Shown here piece after piece: positions 8,071 to 16,131 of a stretch of DNA of 18,699 nucleotides. Under the pieces are notes generated by a model. It saw nothing but the letters and a program-made list of their open reading frames with translations. It was not told where the DNA came from and did not search any database. A program made the translations under genes and the position numbers. Every line of letters begins with the position of its first letter. Position 1 is the stretch's first letter. The DNA is from Baffinella frigidus (lineage: Eukaryota > Cryptophyceae > Cryptomonadales > Baffinellaceae), in NCBI GenBank assembly GCA_026770585.1, contig MU646350.1, forward strand, positions 569,881 to 588,579. Reading direction: 5' to 3'.

Positions 8071-8236
8071 TACTCCCACCCCCCTCCTGGCTGTGACTCG
8101 CCCTTCCCGGGAGTGTGCCTGCCACTGCAGCCAGGCGCCTGCCAAATAGCCACTTTCCAGCGTCTGCGAACAAAGCTCTTGTAGCTGCGAACAAGCTCTC
8201 CCCCGCTTCAGCCACTCCCATCCGCCTCCTCACTCC

Positions 8237-8357
8237 AGGGGCGCCTCCTTCCGTAGGGCATAGGGTGCAGGGCGTAGGGCGTAGGGTGCAGGGCGTAGGG
8301 TGTAGGGTGTAGGGTGTAGATGAGCGACGTACTTGGCTCATAAGGAGGCGCACCCCC
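8237..8357. mobile_element. Element G-like copy 3 with a TGTAGGG heptamer core
   Basis: Inverted ends AGGGGCGCCTCCTT and AAGGAGGCGCACCCCCCT. Between them about nine units of CGTAGGG/TGTAGGG/GCAGGG type (about 8254-8319) replace the usual centre, followed by ATGAGCGACGTAC. A further partial relative lies at about 8449-8512, and a half copy (CCCTAGGGGGTTGGGCG) at about 18564-18600 in the bHLH intron. Confidence 0.7.
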
Positions 8358-8564
8358 CTGACCCCCCTGGGGCACTAGAGTAGGACTGATCGAGGGGCTT
8401 GAATGGCACAGTCGCGGGTGTGCGCGCCGCTCGCATCCTCCTACTCACGATAGGGCTACCTCGCGTATGAGGAGCCGCAACCCCTCGAACCCTACAGTAG
8501 GCTCATCCCCCCTACGGCATAGATGAAACATTATGGCGCCCACCACGGCCTCTACGTCTAACCC

Positions 8565-8594
8565 GGAGTACGTCTAAGCGGTTAGACGTACTCC
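8565..8594. repeat. Perfect 13-bp hairpin
   Basis: Arms GGAGTACGTCTAA (8565-8577) and TTAGACGTACTCC (8582-8594) with a GCGG loop. An additional ACGTCTAA lies just upstream. It abuts the left end of element E. Confidence 0.85.
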
Positions 8595-9123
8595 CGGCGA
8601 GTATTCCTCAGGAATACGATTTTGGTGTATCTTAAAGGGTTAAAAAATAGGCATTCGCCTATCTAGCCTGCATTTATCCCTTATGTGCCTGCGCCGCCTC
8701 AAGTCGTCACTTCGTCGAAATGTCAACTTTGACATTTTTGGGCTCGGCCGCCCCTGAATGGAAATTTTTAGGTAAACAACCAGCTTGTCAGGCTCGCTAA
8801 GCTTAACAAATTGAGTATTTGGAGCTTAACGATCCGAGCAACTCCTGTTTTTTAGGCCCGGGAAACACTCGTCCACACCACCGCCTTTCCTTGGGGAATT
8901 TTCTTCGTATACTGTTGTATACTCGGTGATATATGACTCTGGGTAGGTGACTCTCTAGAGCATCTTTCTGCTCTCGCGTGTCGCCTCCCAACCCTGAGTC
9001 TATCACTCAAGATAAGAGATAAATACACTCCAGTTTCGGCAGATAAGGGATAGCCTTAAGATACGCCAAAATAGAATCGGAGATCCCCGAAATCGTATTC
9101 CTGAAGAATACTTGTCCGGATGA
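8595..9123. mobile_element. Element E, long form (about 525 bases, non-autonomous)
   Basis: The left end (CGGCGAGTATTCCTCAGGAA, then ATTTTGGTGTATCTTAA) is matched in inverse on the right (TTAAGATACGCCAAAAT, then CGTATTCCTGAAGAATACTT and GTCCGG). The interior has no recognisable transposase and no convincing coding frame. A short relative with the same ends lies at 9567-9716. Confidence 0.75.
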
Positions 9124-9186
9124 GACTGTTGGCTTTGCGTTTCCCAGGGCAGAACCTCGCCAGGATCAACATTACTCGTAGATAGC

Positions 9187-9235
9187 TTCATGAGTCGACA
9201 ACCGAGGCTCGTCACCTGTCCGACCGAGGCTCACA
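9187..9235 (+). repeat. Dispersed CCGAGGCTC repeat
   Basis: ATGAGTCGACAACCGAGGCTC, CACCTGTCC and CCGAGGCTCACA follow in order. Related copies lie at 9900-9970, 11229-11253, 13106-13153 and 15434-15468. In the 9900 copy the 22-base unit starting CCGAGGCTCGTCACCTGTCC is present twice in tandem plus a partial third. Confidence 0.85.
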
Positions 9236-9329
9236 TAGATGAGCTGGAAAAAGCAGGTTTGGCTTTTCCCCTGGCCTATCCGGCCAAGAGGGTTTCGTGT
9301 GTTTCTCCGGCAACACGGTGCATCTCATG

Positions 9330-9536
9330 TAGAGCCAATGTAGTAGGACTTGGCCAAAGCGAACTTCGAAGTTAGAAGATGCGAACTTCTAGATGGACCC
9401 TTTTGGACATGTAGCGTTTTAAATTCAAATTTTGCAGTACAAATCATGTTGTTTACTAATGATTACGGTCCATCTAGAAGTTCGCATCTTGCAAGTTCGA
9501 AGTTCGATTTGGCCAAGTCCTACCACATTGGCTCTA
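9330..9536. mobile_element. MITE-like element with about 70-base inverted arms and TA ends
   Basis: It begins TAGAGCCAATGTAGTAGGAC and ends with the complement GTCCTACCACATTGGCTCTA. The arms continue through TTGGCCAAA, CGAACTTCGAA, AGATGCGAACTTCTAGATGG and their complements. The AT-rich centre of about 60 bases has no gene. The TA at each end fits a TA target duplication. Confidence 0.9.
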
Positions 9537-9566
9537 GCAGTTAGCTGTGTGTGTCAATCTAATCCC

Positions 9567-9716
9567 GCCGAGTATTCATAATGCATACGATTTTGGTGTA
9601 TCTTAAGGGTGGAAATAAAACAGCCGTCTATTTGGGCATCATTTAGAGCCTCAAGATATACCAAAATCGGATGGGAGATCCCCGAAATCGTATTCATTAT
9701 GAATACTCGTCCGGAT
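9567..9716. mobile_element. Element E, short form (150 bases)
   Basis: Left GCCGAGTATTCATAATGCAT then ATTTTGGTGTATCTTAAGGG. Right CTCAAGATATACCAAAATCG, GAGATCCCCGAAATCGTATT and ATGAATACTCGTCCGG. Same end architecture as the long form at 8595-9123. Confidence 0.85.
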
Positions 9717-9717
9717 G

Positions 9718-9802
9718 AGAATCAGGGGGCTCTGTTGATCCATGGTGAGTGTGAATCGGTGCTGATTTACGGCTGACGCGTGGTGTGTGGGGTTTGGATT
9801 TG
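9718..9802. repeat. Dispersed repeat, inverse of 4904-4985
   Basis: Contains TCAGGGGGCTCTGTTGATCC, ATGGTGAGTGTGAATCGGTG and CGCGTGGTGTGTGGGGTTT, which are the reverse complements of blocks in the second HNH intron. It directly follows the right end of element E. Confidence 0.8.
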
Positions 9803-9812
9803 AACATCAACA

Positions 9813-9849
9813 ATCTCGACGAGTATTCATTATGAATACTCGTCGAGAT
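9813..9849. repeat. 37-base perfect palindrome sharing the element E terminus
   Basis: Two perfect 18-base arms (ATCTCGACGAGTATTCAT and its complement) around a single T. The inner CGAGTATTCAT..ATGAATACTCG equals the terminal sequence of element E short form, suggesting a minimal or collapsed derivative. Confidence 0.9.
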
Positions 9850-9899
9850 GAAATCGCGAGGAGCCTCTCCTGGCGCACAGAGTCCTCGTGTCTTACCTT

Positions 9900-9970
9900 C
9901 ATGAGTCAACCACCGAGGCTCGTCACCTGTCCGACCGAGGCTCGTCACCTGTCCGACCGAGGCTCGCACC
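9900..9970 (+). repeat. Dispersed CCGAGGCTC repeat, tandem form
   Basis: ATGAGTCAACCACCGAGGCTC is followed by repeats of a 22-base unit of CCGAGGCTCGTCACCTGTCC type. The flanking CTTACCTTCAT is shared with the copy at about 13100. Confidence 0.85.
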
Positions 9971-10067
9971 TCGCCTCTTTGCTGACTCTGGACGCTACAG
10001 GCTCCACCATGAATCTACTTCCAAGGCCTATGTGGCGTCCTCATAACCTTGCGTCCTTACATATCCG

Positions 10068-10172
10068 TATCCCTTAAGTGGCCAGACCCCCAAATTTGCG
10101 GGTCAAGAGGTCCTAGGCAGGTCCTATGGCCCTACGGTAGGGCGTATGCGCCTACTGGCCACTTAAGGGATA
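10068..10172. mobile_element. 105-base Stowaway-like element F, copy 1
   Basis: Ends TATCCCTTAAGTGGCCAG and CTGGCCACTTAAGGGATA, with a GGTCCTAGG/CCTACGGTAGGG centre. A TA duplication with the terminal inverted repeat TCCCTTAAGTGGCC fits a Stowaway-type MITE. The copy at 14806-14910 is the same length and in the opposite orientation. Confidence 0.9.
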
Positions 10173-10489
10173 GCCTAGATACCCACACTGACGGTGATTC
10201 CCCTGGCAGAGAAGCTCGATGGTCGCCATGGCAGAACGCTACCCCCAGTGGGCCAAGTTCTTTGGAGTCAAGATCGAGTCCTAGACACGCCCGCCGAGGC
10301 CGGAGACAAGTCATTTATGTTGACATTTGACGTTGGGCTATTTCGGGGGAATGGCCTGCCGAGAGAAATCCCTCTCTTGTGTAAATAAAGGGATACTGCA
10401 TGTTCAAGAAGCCGTGACTTGAGAATACGCAACGAATTTGACCCCTGCGGGTTCCTACCGGCCTGACTCGAAATAAAGATCACTCCACT
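10173..10489. other. Gap without recognisable gene
   Basis: Short open frames on both strands overlap one another and have no family motif. I see no repeat structure here. Confidence 0.4.
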
Positions 10490-10740
10490 TTGAGGACACT
10501 GGTGTGCGGACCTTGAAGAATTAAGGTCCACGGACAACGGGTGTGCGCGGTTTTTAAATAGGTTAAGGTCCGCGAAAAACGGGTGTGTGGACCTTAAATT
10601 CAGTGAATGTACAATCAAGGCACGTGCTCATGTAGTTGCAGTTTTGAACTTGCACCACTCGGGAACCAAGTCTTTCCTGGGTAATGTTGGCACTTTTTTC
10701 GACCCAAAAAATCGCTAGCTCCTAGTGTGGCCGACGAGTC
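10490..10740. repeat. Degenerate dispersed repeat, also at 13615-13800
   Basis: Contains inverted and direct AAGGTCCGCG / GTGTGGACCTTAAATTCA strings and, further on, CTAGTGTGGCCGACGAG (10721-10737). The same order appears at 13620-13798 with more divergence. Confidence 0.6.
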
Positions 10741-10865
10741 AAAGTGAAGGCGATCCATTAGTTTTAAGCTCGGCAACCCATTAAACTGGCAGGTTTTAGT
10801 TAAACAACACAAGTTTTTACCGGGAAGTGGGTGTTTCAATACACAAGGTGCCTTTTAACTCTCTC

Positions 10866-11385
10866 CCGGGTCCCTCTGAGTGAATCCTGAGTCCCTCTGA
10901 GTCAATCCTGGGTCTTTCTTACTGAATCCTGCGTCTTTATGGGCGAATCCTGAGTCTTTATGGGCGAATCCTGAGTTTTTCTGAGGCAATCCTCAGTTTT
11001 TCTGAGTAAATCCTGAGCCTTTCTGGCTGAATCCTCAGTGTTTCTGACTGAATCCTGAGTCTTTCTGACTGAGTCCTGACTCTTTCTGGGTGAATTCCGT
11101 GTCTTTCTGAGTCACACCTGAGTTTTTCTGGCTGAATCCTGAGTTTTTCAGTGTGAATCCTGAGTCTTTCTTTGCGAATCCTGAGTTTTTCAGTGTGAAT
11201 CCTGAGTTTGTCTAACCGAATACTGAGTCTTGCCTGTCCGACCGAGGCTCACACCGTGTAAAACCTGAGTCTTTCTGGCTGAATCCTACATGTAAGTCTT
11301 TCTGACTGATTCCTGAGTCCTCTTGACTACACCCCCGTAAGTGCTGAGTCTTCTTTACTGAATCCTGAGTCATCCTGACTTACTG
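10866..11385 (+). repeat. 21-bp minisatellite, about 22 units
   Basis: Divergent tandem units of CCTGAGTCTTTCTGACTGAAT type. A CCGAGGCTC repeat fragment lies inside the array (11229-11253). Reverse-strand frames through it are open only because the period is a multiple of three. The same unit family recurs at 12970-13212. Confidence 0.9.
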
Positions 11386-11390
11386 AACTA

Positions 11391-11596
11391 TAGCCGCTTT
11401 TTGAGCTGCCTAATCCAAATAACATGTACAAAACGACATCTCAAGCCTGATTTTGTTTTCTCGGCGTTGAGGTCTCCAGGCGGGGAGGGGTCTGCGGGAA
11501 CCAGGGCTCTTAACTTCTGGCACAGGCTAGGGGGGAGACATGCGGGCGGAGCTCGCGTGTCGGCTGTGTGATTCACTGAAGAGGAACAGGATTCCC
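11391..11596. other. Unique-looking gap
   Basis: No gene, repeat or RNA motif is recognised between the 21-bp minisatellite and the 19-bp repeat. Confidence 0.4.
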
Positions 11597-11610
11597 CGGG
11601 CACCCCATAT

Positions 11611-11685
11611 GCACGGGGGCACCCAACATGCACGGGGGCACCCAACATGCACGGGGGCACCCAAAATGCACGGGGACACCCCAAA
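11611..11685 (+). repeat. 19-bp tandem repeat, four copies
   Basis: Unit GCACGGGGGCACCCAACAT, the last copy degenerate; a partial unit precedes it at 11597. It is followed by two and a half copies of a roughly 30-base unit with ACTGCCCCACAACACTATC (11697-11775). Confidence 0.9.
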
Positions 11686-11775
11686 ACACCGAAACAATGG
11701 GCCATAACTGCCCCACAACACTATCCCGGGCCACGACTGCCCCACAACACTATCTATCGACCATGACTGCCCTCC

Positions 11776-12200
11776 TACCCTGGCAAGCCCAGAAGGACCG
11801 CACTTACAACACCCACGCCAGCCTCCCACTCTGCCACTTGTGGCAGACAGTGCTCGCTTGCCCTCTTAGTGAATCCATCGCCGAGCCCCGTAGATTTCAG
11901 TTGCTCAGCACACGCCGAGCACCCACTCAGCACCGTGCAAATTCCCTCTCTGGACTGGTACCTACTGAACCATCACGCCGCTCCCATGGCGTGGGGGTGA
12001 ATACGAACCTCACCAATCACCACTCAAGCCTCCCCCAAAAGGCTCCTCATACCCCAAGCCCCCCCCCCAAGGGCCCCTTCAAGCCTCCCCCAACAAGCTC
12101 CTCATCCCCGCTCCCCAAACATTTAGCGGCTTGGCTCCCCAAACCCTTCTGACCTGCTTTACAAATGCCGTCAACTTAGACCCTGAAAGTGACTCAAGCG
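11776..12200. other. C-rich gap, no supported gene
   Basis: A plus-strand frame from 11628 stays open to 12152, but its start lies in the 19-bp repeat and its end in simple C-rich repeats (AAGCCTCCCCCAA.., CTCCTCAT..CCCC around 12030-12120). The string TGCCAC(T)TGTGGCAG near 11832 recurs near 12328 as TGCCACTCGTGGCAG. Confidence 0.4.
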
Positions 12201-12202
12201 AA

Positions 12203-12290
12203 ACCCTAAATCCTAAACCCTAAACCCTAAACCCTAAACCCTAAACCCTAAACCCTAAACCCTAAACCCTAAACCCTACACCCTAAACCA
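12203..12290 (+). repeat. Interstitial telomere-type array (CCCTAAA)n
   Basis: About twelve units of CCCTAAA, nearly pure, with one TCCTAAA and one CCCTACA variant. This is the Arabidopsis-type telomere unit used by plants and many algae, here inside a contig between other sequence. Confidence 0.95.
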
Positions 12291-12969
12291 CCGCAGATGA
12301 ACCATTATTAAGAAGCACCTCACGCTGCCACTCGTGGCAGCCTTAGCTCGCTACAGAACAAGAACAAGACCATCGACTACATCGCTCTTCACGCCATGTT
12401 TTTGTTTTTGTTTTTTTTGTTTTTTTAAAGAAAAGGGTGCAAGAAAAGGGGCTCGGTCGGGCCCGAATGGGTTGGGCCGGGGAGCTCACCCGTAGATTAC
12501 TCCTAACTCCTCAAGAGTGAGGTGGGATGTGGCCTTCGATGTGAGTGTAAATACAAGCACCAAAGCACCGCACGTGGGAAGAGATGTCCCCAGGTTCCTC
12601 CGGGTTCCTCCTGGAGGAACGGAAGGAACCGTGTTCTATAATACTTGTAGGACGTGACTTGTGTAAAGTCACTCCGGCTATGCCTACATGGGGTAATCTC
12701 CAGAAGGGGGGAGGGGGGGGTTCAGTTGAGGTGCGGGGAGTGGGAAGGCGCCGTGCAGCGTCGATTGGGACGAAAAAAATCGAACAAAAAAATGAAATTT
12801 TGTAAAGCAAAAAGACTTAAAATTGCGAGGGCTCCTAACGATTTTAAGTCTCTTTTAAGGGGCCCCCCGGCCATTTAATATTTTTGGCCTCAGGGAAAAT
12901 CTAAGGATCTCCGGACATTTGAAAAAATAGAGGTGTCGTTATTGCAGATCAGGCCGCTCAAAAAACCGG
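12291..12969. other. Gap: T-run, short hairpins, no supported gene
   Basis: Contains a T-rich run (12399-12427) and an inverted repeat AGACTTAAAAT..ATTTTAAGTCT (about 12809-12852). No protein family or RNA gene is recognised. Confidence 0.45.
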
Positions 12970-13212
12970 CATTATGAGTCATCCTGACTGAATTATGAGT
13001 CATCCTGACTAAATCATGGGTCATCCTGACTGGATCCTGAGCCCTCTTGACTGATCCCTGAGTCCAATTGACTGAATCCTGAGTCATCCGCAGAGAGAAC
13101 TTACCTTCATTAGTCAACCACCGAGGCTCATCACCTGTCCGACCGAGGCTCACATCCTGACTAAATCCTGCGTCCCCCTGACTAAATCCTGTGTCCCCCT
13201 GACAGAATCCGT
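12970..13212 (+). repeat. Second 21-bp minisatellite, related to 10866-11385
   Basis: Units such as GAGTCATCCTGACTGAATCCT, diverged, about ten copies. It is interrupted by a CCGAGGCTC repeat at 13106-13153, as the first array is. Confidence 0.85.
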
Positions 13213-13614
13213 AGACCATCCTGAATGCTCAATCCATTCTGTGTTCTGTCAACATCATCCTGTTCAACATTATCCTGTAAGGCGTCAACGTTATCCTAAG
13301 AGTCGTCAAAACTTTATCGTCAAAACTCTATCCTGGTTAAAAAACTGATGCCCCACACACCAGCCAGTTTCAGTTTTTCACTAAAAAGTAGTAGTGAAGA
13401 GAGTGTTTGATGGGTTCTCGTCGGCCACTCTACTAGGTCCGCGATTTCAGTGTAGGAGGTGGTGTCAGAATCCACCCGGAAAATGCTCGTATGAGCGGCC
13501 GACACGGGGTACAGTAAGTGGCACAATGCGTAGCATGTGCGGCGCTGACGCTGGTTGTTTGGCAATAAATTATCAATCTCTCTCTCCGCGATTTCGGGAC
13601 AGATTTTTTTCGCT
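13213..13614. other. Gap with short ATCCTG-type repeats, no gene
   Basis: About 13220-13335 carries irregular TCAACATTATCCTG/GTCAACGTTATCCT repeats. The rest shows no recognisable feature. Confidence 0.4.
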
Positions 13615-13800
13615 GTGTTGAGGTCCGCGACAAACTGTTGCGTGAGGTTTTTGAAATTAAGGTCCGCAGAAAAAGCCCCTTGTGAGTGGACCTGAATGTA
13701 TTCAAGTTGACATTTTAATTTTGGAACCTTACTTCGAGTAAGCCCTGGAATTAATATATGGGACCATTAAGAAAACACAGGCCTAGTGTGGCCGACGAGA
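13615..13800. repeat. Degenerate dispersed repeat, partner of 10490-10740
   Basis: Shares AAGGTCCGC, GGACCT and CTAGTGTGGCCGACGAG (13782-13798) in the same order as the copy at 10490. Confidence 0.55.
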
Positions 13801-14400
13801 ACTCATCAGCGAGTCTCATAAGTACCAGTTTTTTGTTAAAAACGGTGTGAGGTTGTTTCCCAGTTTTTCAATGAACATACTGGCCCAAACTGGCCAGTTT
13901 ATTGGTTTGAAAAACAGTTTGGTAGCCTTGGCTGGTGCATGTATTTGACCCTTGAAGAGTGTCAGAGCAAGCCTAGAACAGGCACCAGTAACCTGTACAT
14001 TAGTGCCTTGACACCCTCTTTGTTAACACTACGCACTGGCGAAAGATAGCCTTCTTTGTGAACACTACGCACTCGTCGGCAACACTACGCAGGCCCCAAA
14101 TCCGGTGCAGGTTCTTAAGTTGTACGAGGATCGCTCGAAATTAAGGTACGGGTTCGACACCCGTCGGTGAGCGGGCCTTGATTTATTAATTAGTAAGGTC
14201 CTGATAAGTCCACACACCACACACAGGTGTGTGTACCTGATTGGCGCGCTCTTTCCCGAAGTCATCCGTCTCCTTTAGCTCCTTCAGACGCCTTTCCGTA
14301 GAAAAGATTTGCAAGAAAAGAAATTTTGCTTGCGGATTTCGCATTGAGCTGTCCAGTGCAAAGGCTCGTGAAGAAAGGATAACGGGTGGTTCTCTTGGGT
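13801..14400. other. Gap with three ACACTACGCA repeats and a tRNA T-arm-like string
   Basis: AACACTACGCA occurs three times between 14024 and 14090. At 14141-14157 ACGGG-TTCGACA-CCCGT forms a perfect T-arm and polymerase III B-box, but no matching acceptor stem or A box is visible. No gene is supported. Confidence 0.4.
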
Positions 14401-14404
14401 TGTG

Positions 14405-14590
14405 CAAAGGGGGGAAACGAGGTTTACTAAATTGAAACACGACCTCTGTACGCCATGTGGCCAGGTGGGACGAAACGTGGGACTCTAGCAGCCCAGAACC
14501 ACCCCTTGGAAGGTGGGTGGAGACAGGGGGGAAAGCGACAGTACGTACATCTCGTCACTACGGGCGGAGTTTTTGTATCCGTCAACTTTA
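14405..14590. repeat. Dispersed repeat H, second copy, plus TTTAGGTCCTTTA repeat
   Basis: GGGGGGAAACGAGGTTTACT, ACACGACC and the ACCACCCCTTGGAAGGTGGGTGG hairpin mirror 5740-5885. TTTAGGTCCTTTA at 14588 recurs at 15089. Confidence 0.6.
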
Positions 14591-14805
14591 GGTCCTTTAT
14601 GTTCTTCGAGCTCCCAACACAGGCGGACACCGGAACTTATCCTGCAGAAAGGCCATGCTTCCTTGCGGATCACATCAGGCCCCCCGGTGCAGAAGGATCG
14701 TGGCAGAAACCGGCTAAAGGGTATCCTCATCGGGCATGTGACAGCGTATCGATGTCGATTTCTGGTCAGTCCGCACACCAGGACAGAGCAAGTCGGCTCA
14801 AGGCC

Positions 14806-14910
14806 TATCCCTTAAGTGGCCAGTAGGCTCATACGCCCTACGGTAGGGCCCTAGGACCTGCCTAGGACCTCTTGGCCCTCAAATTTGACGGCATGGGCAC
14901 TTAAGGGATA
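14806..14910. mobile_element. 105-base Stowaway-like element F, copy 2
   Basis: Ends TATCCCTTAAGTGGCCAG and GGCACTTAAGGGATA; the interior is the reverse complement of 10068-10172 (shared ATACGCCCTACGGTAGGG and CCTAGGACCTGCCTAGGACC). Same length, opposite orientation. Confidence 0.9.
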
Positions 14911-15054
14911 TGGTATCCCATCGTTAAGCTCACAGGAGCTCCAACCACGGATACCTCAGATGTCAAACCAAACACATGTAGAGGTTTCTGTACTAGGACG
15001 TAGGCCCGTGAGGTTTGAATTGCTCCCAATATATGCATAGCCGAACGACACAGG

Positions 15055-15175
15055 CGAAAATCGACTTTCGAAGTACATGTACGTACCTTTAGGTCCTTTA
15101 CTGTACCTCGTGTCTAAAGTGACAGATTTTGTGGGTGAATTGACTTGTAAAAATCTCCGGCCTGGCACCAAGAGT
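15055..15175. repeat. Dispersed repeat related to 6948-7040
   Basis: CGAAAATCGACTTTCGAAGTAC, then AAAGTGACAGATTTTGTGGG, then a CTTGTAAAAATCTCCGG-like segment parallel 6948-7040, where CGAAAATCGAAGTAC, AGATTTGTGGG and CTTTTACGAAATATCCGG occur in the same order. Confidence 0.65.
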
Positions 15176-15433
15176 CCTAGACCATGTACGCCAAGGGGTA
15201 GGCGTAAAGGACATCGCTCCCTCCCTCCAAGGGGATGGCTCGTGCGCTGCTTGCTCGTGCGTTTGAACCTACGGGGGAAAAGCGAGGTTTGGCGCGTAGG
15301 GCGGCGCGTAGGGTATGACTCCGCTAGAGGGGAGGCGTCCCACAAGGCCCGGGGGCAACACGAGCTGAGACCAAACCTGAGTTAATTGACCGTTCACATC
15401 ACTCAACTAGAGGCTTGCGACCTGGCCCATGGC

Positions 15434-15468
15434 CGAGGCTCGCTACCTGACTGACCGAGGCTCACATA
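15434..15468 (+). repeat. Dispersed CCGAGGCTC repeat, diverged copy
   Basis: CCGAGGCTCGCTACCTGACTG is followed by CCGAGGCTCACATAGG; it matches the 9187 copy with a few changes. Confidence 0.75.
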
Positions 15469-15570
15469 GGGCGGGAACGGCGGTGCAGGGTAGTGGGATG
15501 GGGAAGGGGAAGGGGAGGTGGTGGGGGGCGTCAGGCGCGTCGCCGAGGATGCCAGGTGTGGTGTAGTCCT

Positions 15571-15633
15571 GGACCCGGCAACGTCTCGCCGCACTCCAAA
15601 CCCCCGTTGCCGGGTCCTACGTACCGGTACGTA
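15571..15633. repeat. 13-bp perfect stem-loop followed by a 16-base palindrome
   Basis: GGACCCGGCAACG (15571-15583) pairs with CGTTGCCGGGTCC (15605-15617) around a 21-base loop; TACGTACCGGTACGTA (15618-15633) follows immediately. Confidence 0.85.
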
Positions 15634-16050
15634 AGTTCAAACTGGGCAAATCCACACGAAAAAAAAACAAATCTTTGGTCACGTCCGACTGTTTAGTGGG
15701 CAAAAGGTTTTTACGACATACGTCTGGTCGAACGCGTCCGTTTTGGTTCGTGATACCGTCGAAGTCAGCAACTGGGTTGTCGCGTCCAATCTACAAGTAC
15801 TTATACCGCGACTTTAAGAAACGGTTGACTTTCGATAGCGGGTTTTCCGTTGCTCGGGGATTTGTACAAGACGTCGCCCGAAATCGGGCATTCTGTCATA
15901 CAACAAACAGACGGGAAGAACTTGAAAAGACGAGATAGAAATCTGGAGGATTAGACTAAAAAAGTGAACACCTGTTCATCAGACTGTTCTGCAATTTTCA
16001 ATTTCTCCTTAAGAAACTTTGCAGTAGTAAAGTACGGGGAAACTACGAAC
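15634..16050. other. AT-richer gap, no supported gene
   Basis: A frame open to 15938 has no ATG and no family motif. I see nothing else. Confidence 0.4.
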
Positions 16051-16131
16051 TTCGGACATGTAGACTATCTGAAGCAAAGGTTGACGTCTACATGTCCGAA
16101 TGTGCTAAAGGGTGACGTCCACATGTCCGAA
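16051..16131. repeat. Small inverted and direct repeat
   Basis: TTCGGACATGTAGA (16051) is inverted at 16087-16100 as TCTACATGTCCGAA. GTGACGTCCACATGTCCGAA then repeats the second arm directly. Confidence 0.8.

Noticed and set aside
10866-11385. Possible CRISPR-like array
   Set aside because: Units are contiguous 21-mers with drift and no unique spacers; the context is eukaryotic.
11628-12152. Plus-strand open frame of 174 codons
   Set aside because: It begins in the 19-bp tandem repeat and ends in C-rich simple repeats; there is no recognisable domain and composition is repeat-driven.
12890-13219. Minus-strand frame with repeated VRMTH-type residues, a possible repeat protein
   Set aside because: It is a translation of the 21-bp minisatellite, open because the period is a multiple of three; units are too diverged and interrupted by a dispersed repeat.
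15675-15938. Open frame of 87 codons in AT-richer sequence
   Set aside because: It has no ATG and no recognisable motif; there is no splice context to support it.
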